Shown: piece after piece, positions 1-5,001 of the stretch
Numbering within the stretch: the first letter of the stretch is position 1
Layout of the letters: every line of letters starts with the position of its first letter
NCBI GenBank assembly: GCA_041653595.1
Contig: JBAZFB010000038.1
Location: 1-5,617, forward strand
Direction: 5' to 3'
Length of the DNA: 5,617 bases
Source of the DNA: Candidatus Omnitrophota bacterium
Lineage (GTDB): Bacteria; Omnitrophota; Gorgyraeia; Pluralincolimonadales; Pluralincolimonadaceae
The notes under the pieces: model-generated
What the model was told of the DNA's origin: nothing
Seen by the model: the letters and a program-made list of their open reading frames with translations, nothing else
Database searches by the model: none
Program-made: the position numbers and the translations under genes

Positions 1-220
1 GATGCTCGGCATGGCATCTGCGGATGCCAAGAAACGGGCCGAACGGATCGCCTCGGCGTCCGGCAACAGGGTCGGCAGGATACGCTCGGCGGATATGGGC
101 GTCTTCCAGATAACGCCGGTCAATTCGACCGAGGTCTCGGACTGGGGCAGCAACGATACCTCGTCACTCGAGAAGAAGGTCTTCGCGGTCGTGCATGCGG
201 ATTTTGCGATAACGGAGTAA
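1..220 (+). CDS. SIMPL domain (DUF541) protein, C-terminal fragment
   Basis: This open frame enters from the left edge and ends at TAA 218-220, so only about the last 72 residues are seen; the ATG at position 2 is almost certainly internal. The visible part has the typical C-terminal layout of the SIMPL/DUF541 family: a helix DAKKRAERIASASG that follows the repeated core, then a strand reading VGRIRSADMGVFQITPVNS, a short Ser/Asp/Gly-rich stretch (EVSDWGSNDTSSLEK), and a last strand VFAVVHADFAIT. Family members are mostly periplasmic or membrane-anchored proteins related to the eukaryotic SIMPL protein and the E. coli oxidative-stress protein YggE, and their biochemical role is poorly defined. 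Any signal peptide would lie outside the window. No rho-independent terminator follows directly; the first strong hairpin with a T-run is at 333-378. The family call rests on recognised sequence style, not on a search. Confidence 0.75.
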   Translation, partial: MLGMASADAKKRAERIASASGNRVGRIRSADMGVFQITPVNSTEVSDWGSNDTSSLEKKVFAVVHADFAITE

Positions 221-229
221 GCCAGGGCG

Positions 230-255
230 AATTAAGGTGACAGTATACTTAATTA
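230..255. repeat. 26-bp imperfect palindromic repeat, copy 1
   Basis: AATTAAG (230-236) and CTTAATT (248-254) are perfect inverted arms around an 11-nt centre GTGACAGTATA. The same 26 bases recur at 5000-5025 with 24 of 26 identical. This copy starts 9 nt after the stop codon of the SIMPL-domain gene. The TATACT at 244-249 also resembles a -10 box, but no convincing -35 is seen upstream. The combination of two intergenic copies and internal dyad symmetry suggests a dispersed palindromic repeat or a trace of a mobile-element end. That interpretation is inferred; no transposase is present in the window. Confidence 0.7.
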
Positions 256-266
256 GCTAATTAAAG

Positions 267-293
267 TTTGAGGAGCCAAAATGGCACCTCAAA
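267..293. promoter_or_regulatory. Leader dyad 1 upstream of the ORF6N gene
   Basis: TTTGAGG (267-273) plus GCCA (275-278) pairs with TGGC (282-285) plus CCTCAAA (287-293), leaving one A-A mismatch (274/286) and an AAA loop. Its outer arms TTGAGG/CCTCAA match those of the palindrome inside the ORF6N gene (571-601), and it lies next to the second leader dyad. It could be an operator for the ORF6N protein or an RNA hairpin in the leader. No T-run follows, so a terminator is unlikely. The inverted repeat is directly visible; the function is inferred. Confidence 0.6.
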
Positions 294-295
294 TC

Positions 296-318
296 CAAGG
301 TCACAAATTGTGACCTTG
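296..318. promoter_or_regulatory. Leader dyad 2, candidate operator of the ORF6N gene
   Basis: This is a perfect palindrome with 11-bp arms, CAAGGTCACAA (296-306) and TTGTGACCTTG (308-318), around a single central A at 307. Its inner 19 bases (298-316) equal the reverse complement of 577-595 inside the ORF6N coding sequence. Odd-length, two-fold symmetric sites of this size are usual targets of dimeric DNA-binding proteins, so autoregulation by the downstream ORF6N protein is the simplest idea. A structured RNA role is also possible, because the site would form a stem in the transcript. Confidence 0.6.
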
Positions 319-332
319 AAAATAGTTGAAAG

Positions 333-378
333 AAAATCCCTCCTTTTAGCGTCTATTTAGCTAAAGGAGGGATTTTTT
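333..378 (+). terminator. Hairpin plus T-run that also buries the ORF6N ribosome binding site
   Basis: The left arm, AAAATCCCTCC followed by TTTTAGC (333-350), pairs with GCTAAA followed by GGAGGGATTTT (360-376), with one bulged T and a 9-nt loop. The right arm runs straight into T residues up to 378, so it has the shape of a rho-independent terminator. The same right arm carries the Shine-Dalgarno core GGAGG (366-370), 8 nt before the ATG at 379. The element could end transcription from the SIMPL-domain gene, repress ORF6N translation by hiding the ribosome site, or do both. The structure is clear on paper; its use is inferred. Confidence 0.65.
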
Positions 379-891
379 ATGGGCAACTTAGTAGAGCAAG
401 AAGTGGTTCAGCAGAAGATCTATTTTATTAGGGGAAAGAAGGTGATTTTGGATAGGGATTTGGCTGTTTTATACGGGGTTGAAACTAAAGCGTTGATTCA
501 GGCGGTCAAAAGGAACAAAGAAAGGTTTCCAAGCGATTTTATGTATCAGCTTACAAATAAAGAGGTTGCAATCTTGAGGTCACAATTTGTGACCTCAAGA
601 TGGGGCGGTACAAGGTATTCTGTGCGTGCTTTTACAGAGCAAGGCGTAGCCATGATGTCGAGTGTCCTAAAGAGCAAGAAGGCCATTCAGGTAAACATTG
701 CCATTATGCGAGTTTTTGTCAAATTAAGGGAGATCCTATCTATCCATAAAGAGTTGGCCCATAAATTAACTGAATTAGAGAGAAAACTTGGTAAGCACGA
801 TGAAGAAATAATAATGATTTTTCAGGCAATAAAAGAACTCATGACTCCGCCAGAAGGAAGCCCGAAAAGGAAGATAGGATTTCGCCCTTGA
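379..891 (+). CDS. ORF6N-domain (KilA-N/Bro-N type) DNA-binding protein
   Basis: The product has 170 residues, a typical full length for bacterial ORF6N proteins. The ORF6N domain spans about residues 12-97: IYFIRGKKVILDRDLAVLYG (15-33), then VETKALIQAVKRNKERFPSDFMYQL (34-58), and a conserved block WGGTRYSVRAFTEQGVAMMSSVL (75-97). A helix with an INVAIMR-like core (QVNIAIMRVFVKLREIL) follows, then a probable coiled coil (about 118-155) and the basic tail PKRKIGF seen in many relatives. The family is related to phage antirepressor and KilA-N/Bro-N domains and is thought to bind DNA; its targets are generally unknown. The start is fixed by GGAGG 8 nt upstream, lying inside a hairpin. A perfect 31-bp palindrome sits in codons 65-75. 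Base composition is more AT-rich than in the flanking SIMPL and hydrolase genes, suggesting transfer. The gene appears intact and has its own regulatory leader. Confidence 0.9.
   Translation: MGNLVEQEVVQQKIYFIRGKKVILDRDLAVLYGVETKALIQAVKRNKERFPSDFMYQLTNKEVAILRSQFVTSRWGGTRYSVRAFTEQGVAMMSSVLKSKKAIQVNIAIMRVFVKLREILSIHKELAHKLTELERKLGKHDEEIIMIFQAIKELMTPPEGSPKRKIGFRP
571..601. repeat. Perfect 31-bp palindrome inside the ORF6N gene
   Basis: The 15-bp arms ATCTTGAGGTCACAA (571-585) and TTGTGACCTCAAGAT (587-601) surround a single T at 586. It encodes residues ILRSQFVTSRW in the middle of the ORF6N domain. Its inner 19 bases are the exact inverted copy of the core of leader dyad 2. Dyad symmetry this long is not demanded by the amino-acid sequence, so a DNA or RNA role is likely: an intragenic operator, a hairpin, or a recombination or uptake site. 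Confidence 0.9.
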
Positions 892-914
892 TGTACGTCA
901 AAAAGTGGTAAAAT
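888..914 (+). promoter_or_regulatory. Weak sigma-70-like promoter candidate
   Basis: TTGATG (888-893, overlapping the ORF6N stop) and TAAAAT (909-914) resemble -35 and -10 boxes, but the 15-bp spacing is short. If used, transcription would begin around 920, next to the ATG at 923, and would drive the gene run from 1057 onward. Nothing else in the 892-1056 gap looks more like a promoter. This is a weak pattern match. Confidence 0.2.
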
Positions 915-922
915 AGCAAAAC

Positions 923-1060
923 ATGGGCGTATATGTATACTGCATAAGAGAAGATCATGCTTATAAAACCGCAATAAAGGGCCGTGAGTTCGAGAACGCA
1001 TGGTTCAAGGATGCTTTGGCTGGATATGGTGGCATATCAGGTAAAAAGGAGAAGAAATGA
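923..1060 (+). CDS. Possible 45-aa ORF, function unknown
   Basis: An ATG at 923 opens a 45-codon frame, beginning MGVYVYCIREDHAYK and ending in a basic GKKEKK tail, that stops at TGA 1058-1060. It shares an ATGA overlap with the start of the next gene, which is the junction style used elsewhere in this locus, and it occupies most of an otherwise empty gap. Against it, no Shine-Dalgarno sequence precedes the ATG and the length is short enough to be chance. The opening strand, MGVYVYCI, faintly recalls the start of GvpL/GvpF gas-vesicle proteins, so a decayed fragment is conceivable, but the rest does not support that family. I do not recognise the protein. Confidence 0.3.
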   Translation: MGVYVYCIREDHAYKTAIKGREFENAWFKDALAGYGGISGKKEKK

Positions 1061-1368
1061 ATATCGGGAAATTATCCATCAGTTTGATCGGGATCTTATT
1101 ATTTGCGGCTTGCTGCGTTTACGCGGAAGATGAATATTCAGATACCCCTAACGATAATCCGGAAACTGCAGATACCCCGGTAATAGAGAATAAAGACAAT
1201 GAGGATATCGGCAAATCAGGCGACAATACGCTCCCGCCGGAACCGACTACTGAACCCGTGGGAAAACATATCGACTCGCCCCTCGAGGAAAGTGTCAACA
1301 ACCCTGACGGCCCGGAGGGAGGCAGCGTAAGCACTGAGAGCGTAAATAATCCCGGGGATAAAGAATGA
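1057..1368 (+). CDS. Small acidic exported protein, unknown function
   Basis: The product has 103 residues. Residues 1-23 form a signal peptide: basic K5, a hydrophobic core LSISLIGILLFAACC, and a likely signal peptidase I site after VYA at residue 23. FAAC at 16-19 is a poor lipobox, so a lipoprotein is less likely. The mature part is low-complexity, rich in Asp, Glu, Pro, Asn, Thr and Ser, strongly acidic and probably disordered. It contains DTP at 29-31 and 39-41, and ESVNNP at 78-83 and 94-99. AAGGAG (1046-1051) lies 5 nt before the ATG and fixes the start. The stop overlaps the next ATG by four bases, so the two are probably translationally coupled. I know no family for it; it may be a linker-like envelope peptide. 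Confidence 0.7.
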   Translation: MNIGKLSISLIGILLFAACCVYAEDEYSDTPNDNPETADTPVIENKDNEDIGKSGDNTLPPEPTTEPVGKHIDSPLEESVNNPDGPEGGSVSTESVNNPGDKE

Positions 1369-1805
1369 ACATCAATAAGATCATAGCAAAAGAAGGGCTG
1401 ATAATCATTGGGTTGGCTCTCATATTATACGCCATCCTGCATTTCCTACCCGAAATGCCCGTTATATTCCCGAAATATAAATTGGAATTCCTTAACGGGG
1501 AAACGTACACTATAAAGATACATCCGGAGATCCGCAACGGCTTAAATTCTAACGAGATAATCGAGGCGACCCTCAACCCGCCGCCGAAAGTCATCGAAGC
1601 GCGTATAAAGGAATTCACCGAATCGGCGCATATCAAATCCAAATTGAAATCGTTATCTTACGTAAATTCCGCGTCAGTCCGTTTCTATAGGTTCTTCTTT
1701 TCATTTTTCGGCAAATTTTTTGTTTTAAAAGTACTCATCGTTTATTTGGTCTTATTGCTCATCCGGTTTGTCGTGTGGGCTGTAAGGACATTAAGGAAAA
1801 AATGA
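1365..1805 (+). CDS. Two-helix inner-membrane protein, unknown function
   Basis: The product has 146 residues. A hydrophobic segment GLIIIGLALILYAILHFL (about 11-28) follows a short basic N-terminus, and a second one, around residues 110-140 (core VLKVLIVYLVLLLIRFVVWAV), is followed by the basic end RTLRKK. By the positive-inside rule both ends would be cytoplasmic, and the roughly 70-residue loop (about 36-105) would be extracytoplasmic. That loop holds a strand-rich part, LEFLNGETYTIKIHPEIR, and a helical part, KVIEARIKEFTESAHIKSKLKSL. No strong ribosome site precedes the ATG, and its ATGA overlap with the upstream gene points to coupled translation. Three bases separate its stop from the hydrolase gene. 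No family is recognised. Confidence 0.7.
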   Translation: MNINKIIAKEGLIIIGLALILYAILHFLPEMPVIFPKYKLEFLNGETYTIKIHPEIRNGLNSNEIIEATLNPPPKVIEARIKEFTESAHIKSKLKSLSYVNSASVRFYRFFFSFFGKFFVLKVLIVYLVLLLIRFVVWAVRTLRKK

Positions 1806-1808
1806 CCG

Positions 1809-2972
1809 ATGCGTAAATACCTGGTCCTGTTATGCTGTTGCGCGATCCTCTCGGGCTGCGCGGCCCTTCCCATCAAAAAGGGCCCGTCCTACTCCCTCGA
1901 TGACATTTATAAGCGCTTGAACTATAAAGTAGAAGCCGGATACAGGGTCGTTAATATCTTCTACGCGACAAGCCGGGAAGTCGATTATGCCGCAAAACCT
2001 TCCCCGGTCTTCAAGGCCAAGATGGCCGGCGAGACGACATATGGCATACTTGATATCAGGATGGACCCGAGGGTAAGGATAGGAACGATGCTGCCGGACC
2101 AGCTTAAGAAGAACGGTATAATAGAGTTGGAGACGACAACGAGGCTGGCCCCGGACGTTTTCACGAAAGAGTTGTCCGACGCAGTGCAAACATCTCCGCA
2201 TAAGTCCCTGCTCGTGCTCGTCTTCGGCTATAAGGACGGATTTGAGGCCACGGCGATGAAGGCCGCCTATTTCGCGTACCTGTTGGATGTCAATACGCCT
2301 GTTTTATTGTTCGATTGGCCAGGTGACCAATCGGTCAGCATCTGGGGCTATGAAAAAGCGCAATCCCTGGCCAGCGCCTCCGGGCCGTATCTGGCGGATG
2401 TACTGGTGAAGGTCGTCCGCGAGGTCAAACCGAAAAAACTCTGGATAGAGGCGTCGAGCCTCGGCTGCCAGGTGGTCTGCGACGCTTTTGACACGCTCTA
2501 CACTCATCCCGATTTTGCCGATGCGGATATCGAGATAGACCAGGTCATACTTGCGGCCCCTGACATCAGCCGCAACAAATTCGATGAAAAGTTCAAAAAT
2601 GAGTTTACGGCCATATCGAAGAAATTGACCGCATACGTCTCATCCGACGATAACGCCTTGCTGATGAGCGGGATAATCGACGGGGAGAAGAAGCTCGGGC
2701 GAGAAAAACTGAGGGTGACGGAGCCGGAGCAGCTCGAAGAGGCGAGGGGGGTGCTTTATTTGAAATCCCTCGACCCTGAGCGTTTCATGACGATCGACGT
2801 GACCGCGATAAATAACTCGAGTTTCAAGCACGGCTATTACCTGGAATGCCCGGAATTTTATGACGATTTTTATATGCGCATTTTTGACACGCAGCCGAAC
2901 ATTAACAGGCATCTCTACCTTTTGAAATACAGCAACGGCGCGGATTATTGGGTCATGCAGGGCTCGAAATAG
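1809..2972 (+). CDS. DUF900-type alpha/beta-hydrolase lipoprotein
   Basis: The product has 387 residues. Residues 1-17 are a lipoprotein signal ending in the lipobox LSGC with C17 as the acylated Cys. FYATSR (51-56) is the marker motif of DUF900 hydrolases. The core runs from LLVLVFGYKDGF (134-145) through PVLLFDWPG (164-172) to the nucleophile elbow IEASSLG (213-219) with S217. VILAAPDISRNKF (246-258) follows, then YVSSDDNALL (276-285) with D281, and FKHGYY (339-344) with H341. S217, D281 and H341 form a plausible catalytic triad. The His-Gly of the usual oxyanion strand (HGYN) is Phe-Gly here (F139-G140), and the His before the nucleophile is S216. An esterase or lipase-like activity in the envelope is likely; the substrate is unknown. 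AAGGA at 1793-1797 serves as the ribosome site. The gene lies 3 nt after the membrane-protein stop, so they probably share a transcript. Confidence 0.85.
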   Translation: MRKYLVLLCCCAILSGCAALPIKKGPSYSLDDIYKRLNYKVEAGYRVVNIFYATSREVDYAAKPSPVFKAKMAGETTYGILDIRMDPRVRIGTMLPDQLKKNGIIELETTTRLAPDVFTKELSDAVQTSPHKSLLVLVFGYKDGFEATAMKAAYFAYLLDVNTPVLLFDWPGDQSVSIWGYEKAQSLASASGPYLADVLVKVVREVKPKKLWIEASSLGCQVVCDAFDTLYTHPDFADADIEIDQVILAAPDISRNKFDEKFKNEFTAISKKLTAYVSSDDNALLMSGIIDGEKKLGREKLRVTEPEQLEEARGVLYLKSLDPERFMTIDVTAINNSSFKHGYYLECPEFYDDFYMRIFDTQPNINRHLYLLKYSNGADYWVMQGSK

Positions 2973-3018
2973 TTAAAAGTAAACACGAGCGGCATATTAC
3001 TACTTAACGAGGGGTAAA

Positions 3019-3576
3019 ATGAAGGATACCCTTTTAGGAATAAAGGTGATCGGCTGGCTATGCGTAATATCGAGTATCTTTGCCGGCTTAGCCATATTCT
3101 GGCAGGAAGACTACGCGCTCTTAGGCATTACATTTCTATTGAACCTTATTATAGGCGTAAATTTATTAAGGAGGAAAGAGGCCGCAAGGAAATTCATGGT
3201 ATTCCTTACAGCTCTTTCTATCGCAGCTGCTTTAATAGCCGCGATCCTTCTCCCGAATTTAATTTTAGATAAGGCGGAAAAATATCGCCAAAAAATGCAT
3301 AGATACAAAGAGATCAGCGCAAAAATGTCCGAATTGCAGAAAGAGAAACCCGTAAATGAATATGAATTAGTGCCCCTGACAATAGAAGCAAAAGGCCTCA
3401 AAATATTCTTAGATAAGTATCCTGAATATGAAAAAACCATGGGTAAAATATATAAAAATACTTTTGAACTGAATATGGCTAATATAATAGGACTGGCATA
3501 TATGATGTTCATTGTTTATTATTTGACGCGTCCTTATGTTAAAGAAAAATTCAAAGAGCATAACCCTGATGACTAA
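3019..3576 (+). CDS. Four-helix membrane protein, unknown function
   Basis: The product has 185 residues. Likely membrane helices are at about 8-27 (KVIGWLCVISSIFAGLAIF), 32-50 (YALLGITFLLNLIIGVNLL), 59-82 (FMVFLTALSIAAALIAAILLPNLI) and 153-169 (MANIIGLAYMMFIVYYL). A charged, probably helical region lies between helices 3 and 4 (about 83-150), containing KAEKYRQKMHRYKEISAKMSELQKEK, possibly a coiled coil. GAGGGG (3009-3014) ends 4 nt before the ATG and fixes the start. The gene is noticeably more AT-rich than the hydrolase gene before it. It follows that gene by 46 nt and its 3' end overlaps the next small ORF by 8 nt. No family is recognised with confidence. Confidence 0.75.
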   Translation: MKDTLLGIKVIGWLCVISSIFAGLAIFWQEDYALLGITFLLNLIIGVNLLRRKEAARKFMVFLTALSIAAALIAAILLPNLILDKAEKYRQKMHRYKEISAKMSELQKEKPVNEYELVPLTIEAKGLKIFLDKYPEYEKTMGKIYKNTFELNMANIIGLAYMMFIVYYLTRPYVKEKFKEHNPDD

Positions 3577-3703
3577 ATCAAAATTTGTAATCGTATTAAC
3601 AACCAACGACCACACCTCGATGGCTATGGCGAAATCATTGCTTCAGAGCGCGGGAATAGAATATTATGTTAAGGGCGAGATCCTGGAAGAGCCGGAGAAA
3701 TAG
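3569..3703 (+). CDS. Mini DUF2007-like protein (44 aa)
   Basis: The frame begins at ATG 3569, inside the last codons of the membrane-protein gene, and ends at TAG 3701-3703. The sequence FVIVLTTNDHTSMAMAKSLLQSAGIEYYVKGE has the strand-helix-strand layout of DUF2007, a small family annotated as putative prokaryotic signal-transducing proteins: strand, Asn/Asp loop, helix ending LLxxxGI, then a strand ending in KGE. Normal family members run about 65-80 residues and end with a second helix that is missing here, so this is a truncated or minimal form. The frame is the same as that of the transglutaminase gene at 3710, with only the TAG plus two codons (CGG GGC) between. No clear Shine-Dalgarno site is seen, so its translation probably depends on coupling with the upstream gene. 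Confidence 0.6.
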   Translation: MTKSKFVIVLTTNDHTSMAMAKSLLQSAGIEYYVKGEILEEPEK

Positions 3704-3709
3704 CGGGGC

Positions 3710-4315
3710 ATGGATATCATAACCCAAAAATTCAATGAGTGGACCGCGGGGAAGGGGCCGAAAGAGGCGCGCATCTCGGTCTATGAGCATATCCGCGACA
3801 TCCCGTATGCCATCATTCCCGAACTAAGAGATCCGGTCGCCGGGCCACCCGGCCTGATCGAGCAGGGCAGGGGCTCATGCCAGCCGAAGCATTATCTTAT
3901 GGCCGGGCTATTCGGAAAATTAAATATTCCCGTTAGGTTCGTGACGTATGTTTTCAGGTGGGGCGATTCCGAAATAAAATATCCCGCCGATCTAAAGGGC
4001 CTGTTAAGCCGGATGCCTGTGAGTTATCACCTCGCCTGCAAGGCGAATATCAACAACAAATGGGCGCTGGTAGACGCGACTTATGACCTGCCGCTTAAAA
4101 AAGCGGGATTTCCGGTCAATGAAAAATGGGACGGCGAGAGCGACACGGTAAATGCCGTCAATTCGATCCAGGAGATCATCCATGAGTCCGCAGAGGACCG
4201 GTTAAAATTTGAGACCGAATGCCGCGGCCGCTACACCGGCGACGAAAAAGCCGCCTACGCGCAATTCATCGATAAATTAAACGGATGGCTTGAAACGTTA
4301 AGGAGAAATAAATGA
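3710..4315 (+). CDS. Transglutaminase-like domain protein
   Basis: The product has 201 residues and no signal peptide or membrane helix, so it is probably cytoplasmic. The papain-like transglutaminase core is recognisable. SVYEHIRDIPYAI (23-35) leads to GRGSCQPKHYLMAGLFGKLNIPVRF (53-77) with the presumed nucleophile C57. SYHLACKANINNKWALVDATYD (105-126) supplies H107 and D122. All three catalytic positions are present. Bacterial relatives include proteases, transglutaminases and other amide-handling enzymes, so the reaction cannot be fixed. The C-terminal part (about 150-201) is helical. The ribosome site is poor: GGAG at 3694-3697 is 12 nt upstream and GGGG at 3705-3708 is too close, which fits coupling with the mini ORF before it. 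It overlaps the next gene by ATGA. Confidence 0.8.
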   Translation: MDIITQKFNEWTAGKGPKEARISVYEHIRDIPYAIIPELRDPVAGPPGLIEQGRGSCQPKHYLMAGLFGKLNIPVRFVTYVFRWGDSEIKYPADLKGLLSRMPVSYHLACKANINNKWALVDATYDLPLKKAGFPVNEKWDGESDTVNAVNSIQEIIHESAEDRLKFETECRGRYTGDEKAAYAQFIDKLNGWLETLRRNK

Positions 4316-5001
4316 AGAAGTATGTCCTGCGCGCGACCGTCGTATGTTGTATACTTTTATTTGCGGGAACGACCGCTGCGATATCGCCGGTAGAGACGGC
4401 GCATTTCAGGGTCGTCGATAACGGGAAGGGTGTCACCTCGGATGATCTTAAGGAGACAGGCGATAAAGCCGAGAGCCTGTATAATGAGGTCACGGATCTG
4501 CTTGGCACCGGATACACCAGCTCCGGGAAGATAGAGATCAGGGTATATGTTACGCCGGAGAAAGGCAGGGCCTTGAATTCGGCTGCGAGCGGGTCGTCGT
4601 TGTACCTTACGCTCGGAAGGATCGACGAGGGAATACTCAGGCAGGGGATCGCCCATATTGTTATTTCCAAGCCGCTGGGATCCGCGCCGCGGTGGTTTTC
4701 CAGGGGCCTGGAGTTGTACGCAGCATATGGGGATATGCGGGGGAGGCACAGGGGCCTTCCGCCTTTTGATAATTTTACATTTGCCCGGCTCGAGCAGGCA
4801 TTCCAGACAGCCAAGAGACAAGACGCATCCTATTACTCGTGGGCTGTCATTTCATATGTGATGGATACTTACGGCAAGGATAAACTCAAGACTATTTATA
4901 AACAGAGCGGCGCTTTCAGCGATAAATTCTCGAAAGCCTTCGGCGTCGACCTGAAATCGCTCGAAAAGAAGTCCGGTGAAATATTTTTGGCATATAAATA
5001 A
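4312..5001 (+). CDS. Exported peptidase-MA-like protein with a degenerate zinc site
   Basis: The product has 229 residues. Residues 1-23 are a signal peptide with a hydrophobic core VVCCILLFAG and a likely cleavage after TAA. The mature part begins with a strand ETAHFRVVDN, then a helix DLKETGDKAESLYNEVTDLLG and a strand KIEIRVYVTP, as in peptidase MA-like (gluzincin) proteins. Where that family has HExxH, this protein has QGIAH (111-115). Where it has W-x-S-E-G, this has WFSRG (128-132). Thus the first zinc ligand, the general base and the third ligand are all replaced and only H115 is left, so it is most likely a non-catalytic relative. TAAGGAG (4299-4305) ends 6 nt before the ATG, and the start overlaps the transglutaminase stop. 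The stop codon overlaps the second copy of the 26-bp repeat. Placement in the family is by pattern recognition. Confidence 0.7.
   Translation: MKKYVLRATVVCCILLFAGTTAAISPVETAHFRVVDNGKGVTSDDLKETGDKAESLYNEVTDLLGTGYTSSGKIEIRVYVTPEKGRALNSAASGSSLYLTLGRIDEGILRQGIAHIVISKPLGSAPRWFSRGLELYAAYGDMRGRHRGLPPFDNFTFARLEQAFQTAKRQDASYYSWAVISYVMDTYGKDKLKTIYKQSGAFSDKFSKAFGVDLKSLEKKSGEIFLAYK

Noticed and set aside
230..891. Complete insertion sequence or CRISPR-like array
   Set aside because: There is no transposase, no matching terminal repeat after 891 and no regularly spaced repeats; the dyads are better explained as regulatory or dispersed repeats.
1102..1116. Lipobox FAAC in the small acidic protein
   Set aside because: The -3 position is Phe, a second Cys follows, and a better signal peptidase I site (VYA) lies four residues on; a lipoprotein is not excluded but is less likely.
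1295..1642. Reverse-strand open frame of 115 codons opposite the acidic and two-helix protein genes
   Set aside because: The + strand frames here have a signal peptide, membrane helices, a good ribosome site upstream and ATGA coupling; the reverse frame has none of these.
1830..2912. Several reverse-strand frames opposite the hydrolase gene
   Set aside because: The DUF900 motifs on the + strand explain the region; the reverse frames read as Arg/His-rich shadow sequence.
2970..2972. General recoding of TAG as a sense codon
   Set aside because: The hydrolase gene also ends in TAG, and reading through it gives only 14 meaningless codons before TAA, so TAG behaves as a normal stop in this genome.
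2973..3018. Promoter or terminator between the hydrolase and four-helix genes
   Set aside because: No stem with T-run and no convincing -35/-10 pair is seen in the 46 nt; only the GAGGGG ribosome site is supported.
3111..3512. Reverse-strand frame of 133 codons opposite the four-helix protein
   Set aside because: Hydrophobic content mirrors the + strand gene, and there is no start context.
4266..4814. Long reverse-strand open frame of 182 codons over the transglutaminase/peptidase-MA junction
   Set aside because: It lies opposite two well-supported genes, has no ribosome site or recognisable domain, and its composition is that of a shadow frame. The overlapping reverse frame 4357-4821 is rejected for the same reasons.
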